From Vibrio palustris (GTDB taxonomy: Bacteria; Pseudomonadota; Gammaproteobacteria; Enterobacterales; Vibrionaceae), in NCBI RefSeq assembly GCF_024346995.1, contig NZ_AP024887.1:2542001-2606000 (forward strand): a DNA stretch of 64,000 nt. The letters are read 5' to 3'. The translations under genes and the position numbers were made by a program. The notes below the pieces were generated by a model. That model was given only the letters and a program-made list of their open reading frames with translations, searched no databases and had not been told where the DNA came from. Of this stretch, positions 37,306-48,230 are shown one piece after another (positions within the stretch are counted from its first letter, which is position 1; each line of letters starts with the position of its first letter).

Positions 37306-37962
37306 GTGAACGCAAAAATTCATTATCAGAACACCCAATTCGTCACCAGTGCCCCAGATATTCGCCACCTACCTGATGACGTCGGTGTTGAAATTGCATT
37401 TGCGGGTCGCTCAAATGCTGGCAAATCAAGCGCACTAAATCGTTTAACGAACCAAAAAGCCTTGGCAAAAACCAGTAAAACACCAGGCCGTACCCAGCTA
37501 ATTAACTTGTTCAAAGTGACAGACAGTTGTCATATTGTCGATTTACCCGGCTACGGTTTTGCTCAAGTCCCGCTTGAAATGAAGAAGAAATGGCAGAAGT
37601 CATTAGGTGAATACTTACAAAAACGTGAAAATCTTAAAGGATTGGTTGTCTTAATGGATATTCGCCACCCAATGAAAGATCTCGACCGACAATTAGTTGG
37701 CTGGGCGATTGATTGCCATATCCCAGTACAAGTATTACTCACTAAAGCAGACAAACTCAAAAGCGGCGCACGCAAAGCTCAAGAATTAATGGTCCGTAAA
37801 GACGTCGCAACCATGGGCGGAGACGTGCAAGTTGCAGCGTTCTCATCATCAAACGGCCAAGGTGTGGATATTCTCAGACAGCGTCTTGATGAGTGGTATG
37901 CAGTAAATGCAGAAGACACGCTTATCGATATAGAAGACACCGGCGTCGATGAACAAGAATAA
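37306..37962 (+). CDS. engB: Ribosome-biogenesis GTPase EngB (YihA/YsxC)
   Basis: Essential small GTPase needed for 50S subunit assembly and division. 218 residues, with G1 [12 protein letters not shown], a switch region [16 protein letters not shown]3 DLPGYGFA, G4 LTKADK and G5 FSSSNGQG. The start is GTG (37306) with GGAG upstream; the first ATG would lose the N-terminus. Divergent from the Spot 42-polA side as in E. coli. Confidence 0.96.
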   Translation: MNAKIHYQNTQFVTSAPDIRHLPDDVGVEIAFAGRSNAGKSSALNRLTNQKALAKTSKTPGRTQLINLFKVTDSCHIVDLPGYGFAQVPLEMKKKWQKSLGEYLQKRENLKGLVVLMDIRHPMKDLDRQLVGWAIDCHIPVQVLLTKADKLKSGARKAQELMVRKDVATMGGDVQVAAFSSSNGQGVDILRQRLDEWYAVNAEDTLIDIEDTGVDEQE

Positions 37963-37988
37963 TGCATGGTTAACTCCTGCTCTGTTTC

Positions 37989-38020
37989 AAAAAAACCTCA
38001 CGACTTAGTGAGGTTTTTTT
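37989..38020 (+). terminator. Terminator of engB
   Basis: AACCTCAC pairs with GTGAGGTT around GACTTA, followed by seven T, 27 bases after the stop codon. Confidence 0.88.
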
Positions 38021-38322
38021 ATATTCGGCTCAAACGCACCAGTAAAGTGCAAATCTAAATCTCAGCGAGTCTCTCATCGCCCTTACGTGCCCTTAGCTAC
38101 GCGACCCCCTTGCACCTTAACTTATCATAGCGCGCCATTTTAGGGCTAAAACTGAAGTTTTATTACAAAACTGTTAAATTTATTCAAACATGATATTGCC
38201 TAAGCGCATCACCTATCGCTCAAGCGTAGACAAAAAATAATGGGACAAAAATCGCTTTGTAACGAGGAATAAAAACAATATAGATATGCTGGGAAGGCAG
38301 TTGTAGAAAGGGGTTTGCACAA
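38021..38322. other. Intergenic region engB to Spot 42
   Basis: 300 bases with no reading frame, repeat or hairpin that could be supported. It is somewhat AT-rich beyond 38150. Confidence 0.5.
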
Positions 38323-38428
38323 TAAAAAACGCCCCAGTCAAAAACTGACTGGGGCGGCTGAATCAGCCTAATCCAATAACGTGAAACAAAAGGTCTGAAA
38401 GATAGAACATCTTACCTCTGTACCCTAC
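38323..38428 (-). ncRNA. spf: Spot 42 small RNA
   Basis: Minus-strand sequence starts GTAGGGTACAGAGGTAAGAT, essentially identical to E. coli Spot 42, continues with TGTTCTATCTTTCAGACCTTTT, and ends in the terminator stem CGCCCCAGTCA / TGACTGGGGCG with a T run. Length is about 106 bases (109 in E. coli). It is an Hfq-dependent RNA repressing secondary-carbon genes by base-pairing, and is itself repressed by CRP-cAMP in E. coli. The position directly downstream of polA is conserved. Confidence 0.95.
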
Positions 38429-38434
38429 AAGAGA

Positions 38435-38465
38435 TAATGTACAACAATTGCTCAGAAATGAAAAC
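38435..38465 (-). promoter_or_regulatory. Probable Spot 42 promoter
   Basis: On the minus strand TACATT lies 8-13 bases before the start of the RNA, with a TTTTCA-like -35 region 17 bases further up. No clear CRP palindrome was seen, unlike E. coli spf. Confidence 0.4.
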
Positions 38466-38538
38466 CATTTTTGTAAGTTTTTTTCATTAACTTTTTATGA
38501 AATAGGCAAATAGAAAACGTTTTATGCATGACTCGAAA

Positions 38539-38573
38539 TAAAAAAAGCGAGCGTCGCGACGTTCGCTTTTTAA
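38539..38573 (-). terminator. Terminator of polA
   Basis: AAAAGCGAACGTCG pairs with CGACGCTCGCTTTT, one mismatch, with a T run on the minus strand, 23 bases after the polA stop and before the Spot 42 promoter. Confidence 0.88.
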
Positions 38574-38595
38574 CATGCACCGTTGCAGTCTGGGC

Positions 38596-41385
38596 TTAGT
38601 GAGCCTGCTCCCAATTATCGCCGTGTCCAGCTTCCGCGATAAGTGGCACCTCAAGTTGTGCTGCAGACTCCATAAGATCACGTACTTTTGTTTCAATTTC
38701 AGCCAAGTGTTGCTCTTGGACTTCTAAAACCAGTTCATCGTGAACCTGCATTAAAAGACGTACCCGACCGTCCCCTTCATTTTCAATCCACTCATCCACC
38801 AATAGCATGGCTTTTTTAATGATATCCGCTGCGGTCCCTTGCATCGGAGCATTGATTGCAGCACGCTCAGCTGCTTTACGACGCATACCATTACGTGAAG
38901 AAATTTCTGGTAAATGTAGACGACGCCCATAAATTGTTTCGACATAGCCTTGTGCAGACGCTCGGCTGCGTGTGTCTTCCATATACTGCATCACGCCTGG
39001 ATAACGTTCAAAATACGTATCCATGTAGTGCTGAGCTTCATGACGAGGGATCCCTAGCTGCTTAGCCAAACCAAAGGCACTCATGCCATAGATTAAACCA
39101 AAGTTAACGGCTTTCGCCTTACGACGTTGCTCGCTCGTCACTTGATCAATCGTCACTCCTAAAATTTCTGCCGCGGTTGCCGAGTGAATGTCTTTCCCCT
39201 CTTTAAAGGCTGACAATAGCGCAGCATCACCCGATAAATGGGCCATAATACGTAACTCGATTTGCGAGTAATCGACCGCCATGATTTTATGGCCATGGGG
39301 GGCAACAAATGCTTGGCGAATACGACGCCCTTCTTCATTACGTACTGGAATATTCTGTAAGTTTGGCTCTGTCGATGATAAACGTCCCGTTGCCGTCACC
39401 GCTTGATGATAAGACGTATGGACTCGCCCTGTTTCCGCATTAATCATTTTCGGTAGTTTATCGGTATAGGTCGATTTTAATTTTGCCAGACCACGGTACT
39501 CTAGGAGCACGGCAGGGAGTGGGTAATCTAACGCCAACTCTTGTAATACTTCTTCATTAGTCGATGGAGCGCCTGAAGGCGTTTTCTTCACAACTGGCAA
39601 TTCCATTTTATCGAATAGAATCGCTTGTAATTGCTTAGGCGAGCCAAGATTAAATTCTTGTCCTGCGATGTCGTAAGCCTTTTGCTCTAACTCATCAAGA
39701 CGTAAAGAGAGTTCTTGAGACTGGGCCCCTAACAGCATGTCATCAATGAACACACCCGTCCGTTCCATACGTGATAAAACCGGAACCAAAGGGATCTCTA
39801 TATCGTTATAAATGGTTTCTAATGACCCATCACCTATCATTTGCTGTTGCAGTGCATTGTGTAAACGCAAAGTCACATCAGCATCTTCTGCTGCATACGG
39901 CCCGGCTTCATCTAAATCAATTTGATTAAACGTCAGTTGCGCCTTACCTTTGCCCGCAATTTGTTCGAACGAAATGCAGCTGTGCTGTAAAAAACGTAAT
40001 GCTAAGCTATCCATATCATGCTTACCGCCTACACTATTGTAGACATAGGATGCGAGCATAGTGTCATGCTTGATACCTTGCATGTGGATATTATAACGAG
40101 CCAGTACACTCATATCATATTTAAGGTTCTGTCCAACCTTGGCAAGGTTGGCATCTTCCAATAGTGGTTTTAATTGCTCTAATACCCAATCACGCCCCAA
40201 TTGTGTTGGCGCATCAAGGTAATCGTGAGCCACAGGAACATACGCGGCCAGCCCTTCTTCAATCGCAAATGACACGCCAACTAAATTAGCAACCATATAG
40301 TTTAAGCTATCGGTCTCGGTATCAAATGCAACAACCTCTGCGGACTTGAGTTTTTCCAGCCACTCAGTGAATGTCGCTTCATCCAAAATAGTGACATACT
40401 GGCTGCGATCAATCTTCGCAGCATTGGCTTGTGGAGCCGCTTTATCTGCGGCCTGATAACGACCAGCACCTGATTTTTCATCTGCGACGACTACGCCATC
40501 ACCACCATCTAGTAGTTCAGCAAGCCATGATTTAAAGGCCATTTTTCCATATAATTCAATCAGGGCATCCACATCAGGTTTCGTTTTATCGAGATCGTGA
40601 GGTGCCAAATCCATTTCAACATCGAGTTTAATCGTCGCCAGTTCATAAGAAAGCTCCGCTTCTTTCTTATTGTCGATTAGCTTTTTCGCCATCGTTTTTG
40701 AGCCACGGAAGCCTAAGTCTGCAATTGCATCAAGATTGTTGTACAACTCTTTTAGCCCACCGATCCCTTGTAACAACGCCGTCGCCGTTTTAGTCCCGAC
40801 TCCAGGAACACCAGGAATATTATCCACTTTATCGCCCATTAAGGCTAAGTAATCGATGATCAACTCAGGCGGAATACCAAATTTATCGACAACACCGTCA
40901 CGGTCCATCACAACATTGGTCATCGTATTGATTAGCGTCACATTGTCATCCACAAGCTGAGCCATATCTTTATCACCGGTACTGATCAGCACCGGCAAAC
41001 CAGCATGTGAGGCTTGCGAGGCTAAAGTCCCAATCACATCATCGGCCTCTACTCCCTCATGACAAATCAGCGGTAAACCGAGCGCTTTGATAATCGCGTG
41101 TAAAGGCTCTATCTGGCAACGCAACTCATCAGGCATTGGAGGACGATTCGCTTTATATTCTGCATACATCTCGTCTCGAAATGTTTTGCCTTTAGCATCA
41201 AAAACGACGGCAATACGCTCAGAAGAAAACTGACGCATTAGGCTACGAACCATATTCACAACACCGAATACAGCATTGGTCGGTATGTCACCATTACTCA
41301 TCGTGCCTGGATAGGCATGAAATGCACGGTAGAGATAAGAAGAGCCATCGATCAAAATCAGCGGATTTTCAGGAATGCGAGCCAT
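38596..41385 (-). CDS. polA: DNA polymerase I PolA
   Basis: 929 residues (928 in E. coli). The N-terminal 5'-3' exonuclease has [26 protein letters not shown] and [14 protein letters not shown]. The middle 3'-5' exonuclease has [12 protein letters not shown] and, at its end, [12 protein letters not shown]. The polymerase domain has [15 protein letters not shown] (motif A), [19 protein letters not shown] (motif B) and [10 protein letters not shown] (motif C). All active-site residues seem present. The upstream region has DnaA-like boxes; E. coli polA has been reported to respond to DnaA. Confidence 0.98.
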   Translation of the reverse strand: MARIPENPLILIDGSSYLYRAFHAYPGTMSNGDIPTNAVFGVVNMVRSLMRQFSSERIAVVFDAKGKTFRDEMYAEYKANRPPMPDELRCQIEPLHAIIKALGLPLICHEGVEADDVIGTLASQASHAGLPVLISTGDKDMAQLVDDNVTLINTMTNVVMDRDGVVDKFGIPPELIIDYLALMGDKVDNIPGVPGVGTKTATALLQGIGGLKELYNNLDAIADLGFRGSKTMAKKLIDNKKEAELSYELATIKLDVEMDLAPHDLDKTKPDVDALIELYGKMAFKSWLAELLDGGDGVVVADEKSGAGRYQAADKAAPQANAAKIDRSQYVTILDEATFTEWLEKLKSAEVVAFDTETDSLNYMVANLVGVSFAIEEGLAAYVPVAHDYLDAPTQLGRDWVLEQLKPLLEDANLAKVGQNLKYDMSVLARYNIHMQGIKHDTMLASYVYNSVGGKHDMDSLALRFLQHSCISFEQIAGKGKAQLTFNQIDLDEAGPYAAEDADVTLRLHNALQQQMIGDGSLETIYNDIEIPLVPVLSRMERTGVFIDDMLLGAQSQELSLRLDELEQKAYDIAGQEFNLGSPKQLQAILFDKMELPVVKKTPSGAPSTNEEVLQELALDYPLPAVLLEYRGLAKLKSTYTDKLPKMINAETGRVHTSYHQAVTATGRLSSTEPNLQNIPVRNEEGRRIRQAFVAPHGHKIMAVDYSQIELRIMAHLSGDAALLSAFKEGKDIHSATAAEILGVTIDQVTSEQRRKAKAVNFGLIYGMSAFGLAKQLGIPRHEAQHYMDTYFERYPGVMQYMEDTRSRASAQGYVETIYGRRLHLPEISSRNGMRRKAAERAAINAPMQGTAADIIKKAMLLVDEWIENEGDGRVRLLMQVHDELVLEVQEQHLAEIETKVRDLMESAAQLEVPLIAEAGHGDNWEQAH

Positions 41386-41513
41386 AATTTAATGTTGTCC
41401 AAATAAGAAATCGGTTTATCGCGTAGAATGCCACGACTATCGTCGGGTTTCCATTGACAACATAGTTACAACCCAAATTTTTCTCGTTCAATTATTCTGC
41501 AACACAGCACCCC

Positions 41514-41790
41514 TCTGTGGATAACTCTGTTCATAGTTTTTATCCACTGGTTATTAAACGGTCTTAAACACTCAGATATATAGATTTAAATTATTGATAA
41601 TATTAAACATTTTTAAAGATCCAAAGACTTACAAAGGATCCTCACCCGATCGACCACTGTGGACAATATATTGGCATCTTATTTTGAATATTAGAGGAAT
41701 GTCAGGATCTTATTGCAGAAGGTTTATTCAACACCGATCAATCTATAGAAAGCCCTCTCAATGCTAGGAGGATAGTTTACGGGATCGTAC
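41514..41790. promoter_or_regulatory. DnaA-box/GATC cluster upstream of polA
   Basis: Contains one perfect DnaA box (TGTGGATAA, 41516-41524), two one-mismatch boxes (TTATCCACT at 41540, TGTGGACAA at 41658), six GATC sites (41618, 41637, 41648, 41706, 41736, 41783) and a strongly AT-rich patch at about 41571-41617. It precedes polA by 130-400 bases and lies beyond the RyhB terminator. It may govern polA transcription by replication status. Confidence 0.5.
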
Positions 41791-41796
41791 ATACAT

Positions 41797-41993
41797 AAAA
41801 AAAGCGACACCCGAGGATGTCGCTTAGCTATATAGGATAAATAACATAAGACGTTATTTTCCTGAAAGCCGAATTTACACTGGAAGCAATGTGAGCAATG
41901 TCGTGTCAAAAAGAATATCAGTATCACGGCTTTTCTTTGCAAGGACGGTGAGTTATGCATCAAATAAGCGTGTGTGCTTTATTCCCTAAGACG
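41797..41993 (-). ncRNA. ryhB: RyhB small RNA
   Basis: The minus strand holds the conserved RyhB core CACGACATTGCTCACATTGC, then TTCCAG (41880-41905), matching E. coli RyhB over more than 20 bases. It lies between a Fur-box promoter and a strong terminator (stem AGCGACATCC/CCGGGTGTCGCT type, 41803-41824, then seven T). The predicted length of about 197 bases fits the long RyhB of vibrios (over 200 in V. cholerae) more than the 90-base E. coli form. With Hfq it silences iron-using proteins when iron is scarce. It lies between polA and hemB. A 79-codon frame across it reads through the terminator and is not a gene. Confidence 0.9.
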
Positions 41994-41998
41994 AATGT

Positions 41999-42017
41999 AA
42001 TAATAACTATTCTCATT
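41999..42017 (-). promoter_or_regulatory. Fur box overlapping the RyhB promoter
   Basis: AATGAGAATAGTTATTATT on the minus strand matches 12 of 19 positions of the GATAATGATAATCATTATC consensus. It lies between TTGCTA (-35) and overlaps TATTAT (-10, 42000-42005). A second weaker TGATAAT motif lies just upstream. The layout fits iron repression by Fur. Confidence 0.7.
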
Positions 42018-42121
42018 TAAATAGCAAGACTTAAATGCGAAAAATTATCATTACAGTTAAAAAGGTGTACAAAAAGTGATCTAAGCCACATCCGTGCTAG
42101 ACCTCTTCTTATCTTTAACAA

Positions 42122-42154
42122 TAAAAAAACCAGCATAAAATATGCTGGTTTTGT
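42122..42154 (-). terminator. Terminator of hemB
   Basis: AAAACCAGCATA pairs with TATGCTGGTTTT around AAA, with seven T on the minus strand, 17 bases after the hemB stop. It separates hemB transcription from ryhB. Confidence 0.88.
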
Positions 42155-42170
42155 CATCACCAATCGAGCA

Positions 42171-43232
<1,062 letters not shown>

Positions 43233-43402
43233 TCACCTGAAATGCAATACGCACTTCAGGTTATTGAGCGGCACTCTTGAAGTGTACTTTCATAATATCA
43301 CTCTAAGAATTAAGTGTCATAACCTGATTACTAAAACCCTCTATACGTAAAGAACCAGACTCACGTATACTTTATACAACTGTTTTTTACCGAGACCGTA
43401 TA

Positions 43403-44170
43403 ATGATAGATACTCATGCCCATATATATGCCAATGAATTTGATCACGACCGTGACGAAGTCGTGCAGCGCGCCTCAGAGCAAGGTATTACTCAAATTCT
43501 ATTGCCGAACATCGATCTAGAATCCATTGAACCAATGCTTGCCACTGAGGCAGCCTACCCAAATCATTGTCGTTCAATGATGGGACTGCATCCATGTTAC
43601 GTTGATGAGAATGTCGACAGTACACTCGAGACTATTTACCAGTGGTTTGATAAACATCCATTCATTGCCGTAGGTGAGATTGGCATAGATCTCTATTGGG
43701 ATAGCACTTATCAAGCACAGCAAGAACAGGCCTTTATCACTCAGTTGCGCTGGGCAAAAGAAAAAGATCTTCCCGTCGTTATCCATACTCGTAATAGTAT
43801 TCAAGAAACACTCGAACTATTACGCCAAGAGCAAGATGGTCGCTTACGTGGCGTATTTCACTGCTTTGGTGGCAGCCTAGAGGAGGCTCAAGCGATTAAT
43901 GATATTGGCTTTCACTTAGGGCTGGGCGGCGTATCCACGTTTAAAAATGGCGGTATGGACAAAGTCATTCCTCATTTGGATATGAATTATGTCATTCTAG
44001 AAACGGATTGCCCTTATCTGGCTCCCGTTCCACATCGTGGTAAACGTAACGAACCTGCTTATACACGTTTGGTATTAGAACGAATTGTGTCATTAACAGA
44101 TTACTCAGAAGAGCAAGTCGATACCATGACAACTCGCAATGCAGTAAAACTTTTTAATTTGTCTCAGTAA
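43403..44170 (+). CDS. tatD: TatD family metal-dependent DNase
   Basis: 255 residues of an amidohydrolase-type TIM barrel. Metal ligands appear in the first IDTHAHIYANEF motif, GEIGIDLYWD, VVIHTRNS, GVFHCFGG and the ILETDCPYLAP end. TatD enzymes are 3'-5' exonucleases with roles in DNA repair and cell death. It is divergent from hemB and not in the same direction as tatABC, unlike E. coli. The exact paralogue (TatD, YcfH or YjjV) cannot be fixed without alignment. Confidence 0.9.
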   Translation: MIDTHAHIYANEFDHDRDEVVQRASEQGITQILLPNIDLESIEPMLATEAAYPNHCRSMMGLHPCYVDENVDSTLETIYQWFDKHPFIAVGEIGIDLYWDSTYQAQQEQAFITQLRWAKEKDLPVVIHTRNSIQETLELLRQEQDGRLRGVFHCFGGSLEEAQAINDIGFHLGLGGVSTFKNGGMDKVIPHLDMNYVILETDCPYLAPVPHRGKRNEPAYTRLVLERIVSLTDYSEEQVDTMTTRNAVKLFNLSQ

Positions 44171-44277
44171 CGACACACCAAACCTGATAATTACGTTTTT
44201 TTCAATGATATTGATCACATAAAATCATACGCATGAAGTATAAAATTACGCCATAAATAACTAATTATACTAAATTT

Positions 44278-44439
44278 ATGGCTAACAACGTTGAACCCCA
44301 TGAGAACACTGCGACTAATCGCAAATGTGATCATAGAAACCATCTGGAACGCCAACATAGAACTTGGCGACAAAAACTAGTTGGCATTAAAGAAGTCTAT
44401 CGCTGTGCACAATGTGGCGAAAAAGTTACGATAAAATAA
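44278..44439 (+). CDS. Small 53-residue zinc-ribbon-like protein
   Basis: MANNVEPHENTATNRKCDH to EKVTIK, with CDH near residue 17 and YRCAQCGEKV near residue 41. CDH and CxxC may form one zinc site. The gene ends in its own terminator four bases after the stop. No clear Shine-Dalgarno was seen before the ATG, and an in-frame TAA lies just upstream, so there is no other start. No family is recognised. Convergent with tatC. The compact coding character and terminator support a real gene, but expression is unproven. Confidence 0.5.
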   Translation: MANNVEPHENTATNRKCDHRNHLERQHRTWRQKLVGIKEVYRCAQCGEKVTIK

Positions 44440-44443
44440 TGTA

Positions 44444-44470
44444 AAAAAGCGACCTTGCGGTCGCTTTTTT
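44444..44470. terminator. Bidirectional terminator between zinc-ribbon gene and tatC
   Basis: AAAGCGACC pairs with GGTCGCTTT around TTGC, with six A before and six T after. Confidence 0.9.
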
Positions 44471-44471
44471 C

Positions 44472-45233
44472 TTACTCAGTCGTTTGTGATTCGTCATCGG
44501 TATGTCTGCGTGTATAGAACCTCGCAAAAAACAATCCAATTTCAAATAATAAGCACATTGGAATCGCTAGCAGTGTTTGCGATATCATATCTGGCGGTGT
44601 TAACACCATACCAATAATGAATGCAGCGACCACAATATAAGGTCGTTTTTCTTTCAAACTCTGCACATCTGTTGCCCCTGTCCAGCACAACAAAATAATC
44701 GCGACAGGCACTTCAAACGCAATCCCAAACGCCATAAAGAGTGACAAGACAAAATCTAAATAACTGGTGATGTCGGTCATGAACTCGACCCCACCCAATG
44801 AAATAGTCGTAAAGAAACCAAAAATTAGCGGGAAAACAACAAAGTATGCAAACGCGACTCCTGAATAAAATAACAGAGAGCTTGAAATGAGAAGTGGAAA
44901 AATCAAACGCTGTTCATGCTTGTATAAGCCAGGCGCAACAAAGGCCCATACCTGATAAAGAATAAACGGCACCGCTAAAAATACCGCCACAATTAACGTT
45001 AACTTGAGTGGTGTAAATAACGGAGACGCGACGTCTGTCGCGATCATGCTCGCGCCTGACGGCAAACGCTCAACTAATGGTTGAGAAACAAATTCATAAA
45101 TTTTATTGGAAAAATAAACCAGCCCTAAGAAAACGGTCATTACCGCTGCCACACTGCGTAAAATACGATTACGCAACTCAAGCAGATGTGAAATTAACGG
45201 CTGGCTTTGTTGTTCCGGTTCAACTGACGACAT
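44472..45233 (-). CDS. tatC: Sec-independent translocase subunit TatC
   Basis: 253 residues with six membrane helices. The N-terminal signal-peptide-binding [15 protein letters not shown] carries the essential acidic residue, and the [17 protein letters not shown] loop is present. Recognises twin-arginine signals and forms the receptor complex with TatB. Last gene of tatA-tatB-tatC, downstream of ubiB on the minus strand. Confidence 0.97.
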   Translation of the reverse strand: MSSVEPEQQSQPLISHLLELRNRILRSVAAVMTVFLGLVYFSNKIYEFVSQPLVERLPSGASMIATDVASPLFTPLKLTLIVAVFLAVPFILYQVWAFVAPGLYKHEQRLIFPLLISSSLLFYSGVAFAYFVVFPLIFGFFTTISLGGVEFMTDITSYLDFVLSLFMAFGIAFEVPVAIILLCWTGATDVQSLKEKRPYIVVAAFIIGMVLTPPDMISQTLLAIPMCLLFEIGLFFARFYTRRHTDDESQTTE

Positions 45234-45288
45234 TGAAACCTCATATTGGACAAGTCATAAGAGTTACCTTGATTCGGTAACTCTTTTA

Positions 45289-45690
45289 TTACGCCTGATT
45301 ATCGGATTTATCTTCCGCCTTAGCAGAGTGTTCGACAGGCTTTCGCTGTGCATTCTGGCTCACTGATTGATGAGCTGATTGTATCGCCGATGTTTCTTTC
45401 GCAATGGATTGTTGAACTTCATTCGCCGAGTGCTTTAAATCATCTACGGTTTTTTGCAATTCAGGAGAAAGATTTTTCATCTCCATTTGCTCAGCTTTAC
45501 GTAAGTTCTCTTGCAGTTCCTGAATCTTTAACTCTTTCGTTAACTCATCTTTAACGTTATTCGCCATGCCCTTCGCTGCACCAATAAATTTCATCACTGT
45601 ACGAATCGCATGAGGTAATCGCTCAGGACCTAAAACGACAAGCGCGACAATGGAGATCAGAACCAGTTCCCAAAAGCCGATATCAAACAA
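45289..45690 (-). CDS. tatB: Sec-independent translocase subunit TatB
   Basis: 133 residues: the N-terminal helix with FDIGFWELVLISIVALVVLGPERLP, an amphipathic helix, then a long charged variable tail. The Glu in the helix, GPERLP hinge and the length separate it from TatA. 3 bases from tatA. Confidence 0.95.
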   Translation of the reverse strand: MFDIGFWELVLISIVALVVLGPERLPHAIRTVMKFIGAAKGMANNVKDELTKELKIQELQENLRKAEQMEMKNLSPELQKTVDDLKHSANEVQQSIAKETSAIQSAHQSVSQNAQRKPVEHSAKAEDKSDNQA

Positions 45691-45693
45691 AAT

Positions 45694-45945
45694 TTATGCC
45701 TGCTCTTTGTCGTGTTTTTTCTCAGTAGAGTCACTCTGTGCGGATTCTTTATGAGAAATATTTTGGTTTTCAAAATCACTGTCTGACTCTTTTTTGGCGG
45801 TAGAGTCATCTTCTTCCATCGCTTTTTTAAAGCCTTTGACAGCACCACCAACGTCACTACCGACATTGCGTAACTTTTTCGTGCCAAATAGCACCACAAC
45901 AATCAGTGCAACAATCAATAGTTGCCAAATACTAATACCACCCAT
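45694..45945 (-). CDS. tatA: Sec-independent translocase subunit TatA
   Basis: 83 residues. Helix [23 protein letters not shown] with the FGTKKLR hinge, then the amphipathic helix [12 protein letters not shown] and an acidic tail. Forms the transport pore. A 246-base shifted frame over it is not a gene. Confidence 0.95.
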   Translation of the reverse strand: MGGISIWQLLIVALIVVVLFGTKKLRNVGSDVGGAVKGFKKAMEEDDSTAKKESDSDFENQNISHKESAQSDSTEKKHDKEQA

Positions 45946-45982
45946 ATTGGTTACTCCATTATCAATAAATTATTTTTGCTCG

Positions 45983-47617
45983 TTAGCGACGATATGTACG
46001 CCAACTTAAGAGCCAAGAAACCACTCCAGCGAAACCACTGCCCATCGCATATGTCTCTTGCTGATTGGTTAAAAAAATTGCTGAACATATAACAAGCGTC
46101 GCGCCGACACCTAATAGAAATTTACCCGTAGAGTGTTGTTTTTTACTCTCACGGTAACCTGCATAGAGAGCATCAACTCTCTGATTCATCACACGCCCTT
46201 GTTTCAAGCTATCGTATAACAGCTCAGGAAGCTCCGGTAGTTTCTCTACCCAATGTGGCGCCTTCTCTTTAATCGCATTAAAGAGGGCTTTGGGGCCGAC
46301 TTGCTCTAACATCCAAGTCTCTAAGAATGGTTTGGCGGTTTGCCATAAATCGAGTTGTGGATACAACTGACGACCTAACCCTTCTACATAGAGCAACGTT
46401 TTCTGTAAAAGCACTAATTGTGGCTGAACTTCCATATTAAAACGTCGCGCGGTATTAAATAGATTCAATAAGACATGTCCAAAAGAAATCTCACATAGTG
46501 GTTTAGCAAAAATAGGCTCACACACTACGCGAATCGCGCCTTCAAATTCGTCAATATTGGTATCATAAGGTACCCATCCTGAATCCACATGCAGTTGAGC
46601 CACTTTGCGGTAATCACGATTAAAGAACGCTAAGAAGTTTTCAGCCAAATAACGCTTATCTTCGCTATTTAATGTGCCCACAATACCGCAATCTAACCCA
46701 ATCCATTGTGGATTTTCTGGGCGATCAGCATTCACAAAAACATTGCCCGGATGCATATCCGCATGAAAAAAACTGTCGCGAAATACTTGTGTAAAGAAGA
46801 CTGTCACACCTCGCTCAGCGAGCAGCTTCATATCAGTGCCTTGTGCGACTATCGCGTCGACATCAGACACTTGAATGCCATATATTCGCTCAGAAACCAT
46901 GACAGTTTCATTACTAAAATCACTATAAATTTCAGGAATGTAAAGCTCATCACTGCCTAAAAAGTTACGTCTTAAATGAATCGCATTCGCCGCTTCGCGA
47001 CGTAAATCGAGCTCATCTATTAACGTTTTTTTGTACTCTTTAATGACTTCAACGGGCTTCAAGCGGCGAGAATGCGGCACGCATTTCGAAACAATGTGCG
47101 CTAAACGAAACATTAAGCGTAAATCATCATCAATCACAGTGCGAATATCTGGACGAATCACTTTGATAACAATGTCTTTATCATTACTTTTCAAACGCGC
47201 AGTATGCACTTGGGCAATCGAAGCGGATGCTAATGGTTTGATAGAAAAATCATGGAACCATGTTTCGATTGGTCCTCCCAACACGTCTTCAATCAATTGC
47301 TGAGCTCGCTGACCATCAAATGGCGCTACATTATCCTGCAGTAACGATAACTGATCAGCAAGGTGTGGCGGGAACAAATCACGGCGTGTCGACATCATCT
47401 GGCCCAATTTAATCCACACCGGGCCAAGCTCTTCTAATGCTAAGCGTAAACGCTCACCTATCGGTTTATCCGCATGACGATTACGTATCCAAAATAAGGC
47501 TTTACGCGCCAATAATGGACCTTTGGTGAACTGATGGACAGGCGCAAGCTCATCTAATCCATATTCCAGCAACACCTTAATAATACGATATAGGCGCTTA
47601 ATTTCTGACAACGTCAT
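45983..47617 (-). CDS. ubiB: Ubiquinone biosynthesis kinase-like protein UbiB
   Basis: 544 residues, an atypical kinase of the ABC1/ADCK family. Visible are the KxGQ motif in [16 protein letters not shown], the A-rich loop [23 protein letters not shown] and the LDCGIVGTL metal loop. Two C-terminal membrane helices anchor it. Its ATPase acts in ubiquinone synthesis. Overlaps ubiJ by 4 bases. Confidence 0.96.
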   Translation of the reverse strand: MTLSEIKRLYRIIKVLLEYGLDELAPVHQFTKGPLLARKALFWIRNRHADKPIGERLRLALEELGPVWIKLGQMMSTRRDLFPPHLADQLSLLQDNVAPFDGQRAQQLIEDVLGGPIETWFHDFSIKPLASASIAQVHTARLKSNDKDIVIKVIRPDIRTVIDDDLRLMFRLAHIVSKCVPHSRRLKPVEVIKEYKKTLIDELDLRREAANAIHLRRNFLGSDELYIPEIYSDFSNETVMVSERIYGIQVSDVDAIVAQGTDMKLLAERGVTVFFTQVFRDSFFHADMHPGNVFVNADRPENPQWIGLDCGIVGTLNSEDKRYLAENFLAFFNRDYRKVAQLHVDSGWVPYDTNIDEFEGAIRVVCEPIFAKPLCEISFGHVLLNLFNTARRFNMEVQPQLVLLQKTLLYVEGLGRQLYPQLDLWQTAKPFLETWMLEQVGPKALFNAIKEKAPHWVEKLPELPELLYDSLKQGRVMNQRVDALYAGYRESKKQHSTGKFLLGVGATLVICSAIFLTNQQETYAMGSGFAGVVSWLLSWRTYRR

Positions 47618-48219
47618 AGCTTTTCCAGAATCTGTGTGAGTTTGGCTTCAAGACGGGCAGCCTGACTTTTCACCTGATCAACCTGATCACAGTAATGCGT
47701 AAGTTCAAGTGATGTCGGTGCTAGGCGCCATTCTTCAGTCACAACTTGCCCTAAGTGTCGTTGATGTTTACGAGCATGAGTCACGATGCTTTGCGTAACG
47801 CTTTTTACACCACTTACCGCAGAATGCGCCACGACATCTCCCGTAACACGCGACAACCACTCTTCGATATTTGGCTTACACTCACCTAGCAATTGGGCAA
47901 ATTTTTGTGCTAATTGAATATCCCCAGTCAACACTAACTTATCTTGTTTAATTAACTGAGTGATATTGGCCTGATCTTTAAGCTCTGGCAGTACCGACAA
48001 CTGCAACGATAAGTAACAATCGGGTTCCCCATCATAATCAGCAAGCACATCCACTTGGTGACTGAATATAAACGTTAACGTTTTGTTCAGTTCTTTTAAG
48101 TGCAGCTGTATCGTTCGCCCTTTTAAACGATTCAAGCGTTTGAGCGAATCTGGATTATCGTTAATGAGGGTATTTAACGTTCCCTCTATCACAGCAGTCA
48201 CGAATGGTTCAAAGGGCAT
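47614..48219 (-). CDS. ubiJ: Ubiquinone biosynthesis accessory factor UbiJ
   Basis: 201 residues. An N-terminal SCP2-type lipid-binding domain ([20 protein letters not shown] to [19 protein letters not shown]) is followed by helices and a C-terminal coiled coil. Binds ubiquinone intermediates in the soluble Ubi complex. Between ubiE and ubiB as in E. coli. Confidence 0.93.
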   Translation of the reverse strand: MPFEPFVTAVIEGTLNTLINDNPDSLKRLNRLKGRTIQLHLKELNKTLTFIFSHQVDVLADYDGEPDCYLSLQLSVLPELKDQANITQLIKQDKLVLTGDIQLAQKFAQLLGECKPNIEEWLSRVTGDVVAHSAVSGVKSVTQSIVTHARKHQRHLGQVVTEEWRLAPTSLELTHYCDQVDQVKSQAARLEAKLTQILEKL

Positions 48220-48230
48220 AATCTTTGGCC

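Noticed and set aside
41724..41963. 79-codon frame on the minus strand
   Set aside because: It overlies the RyhB RNA and reads through its terminator; the Cys/His-rich translation is an accident of RNA sequence.
45657..45902. Frame overlapping tatA
   Set aside because: Shifted-frame shadow of tatA, with no family and no ribosome site.
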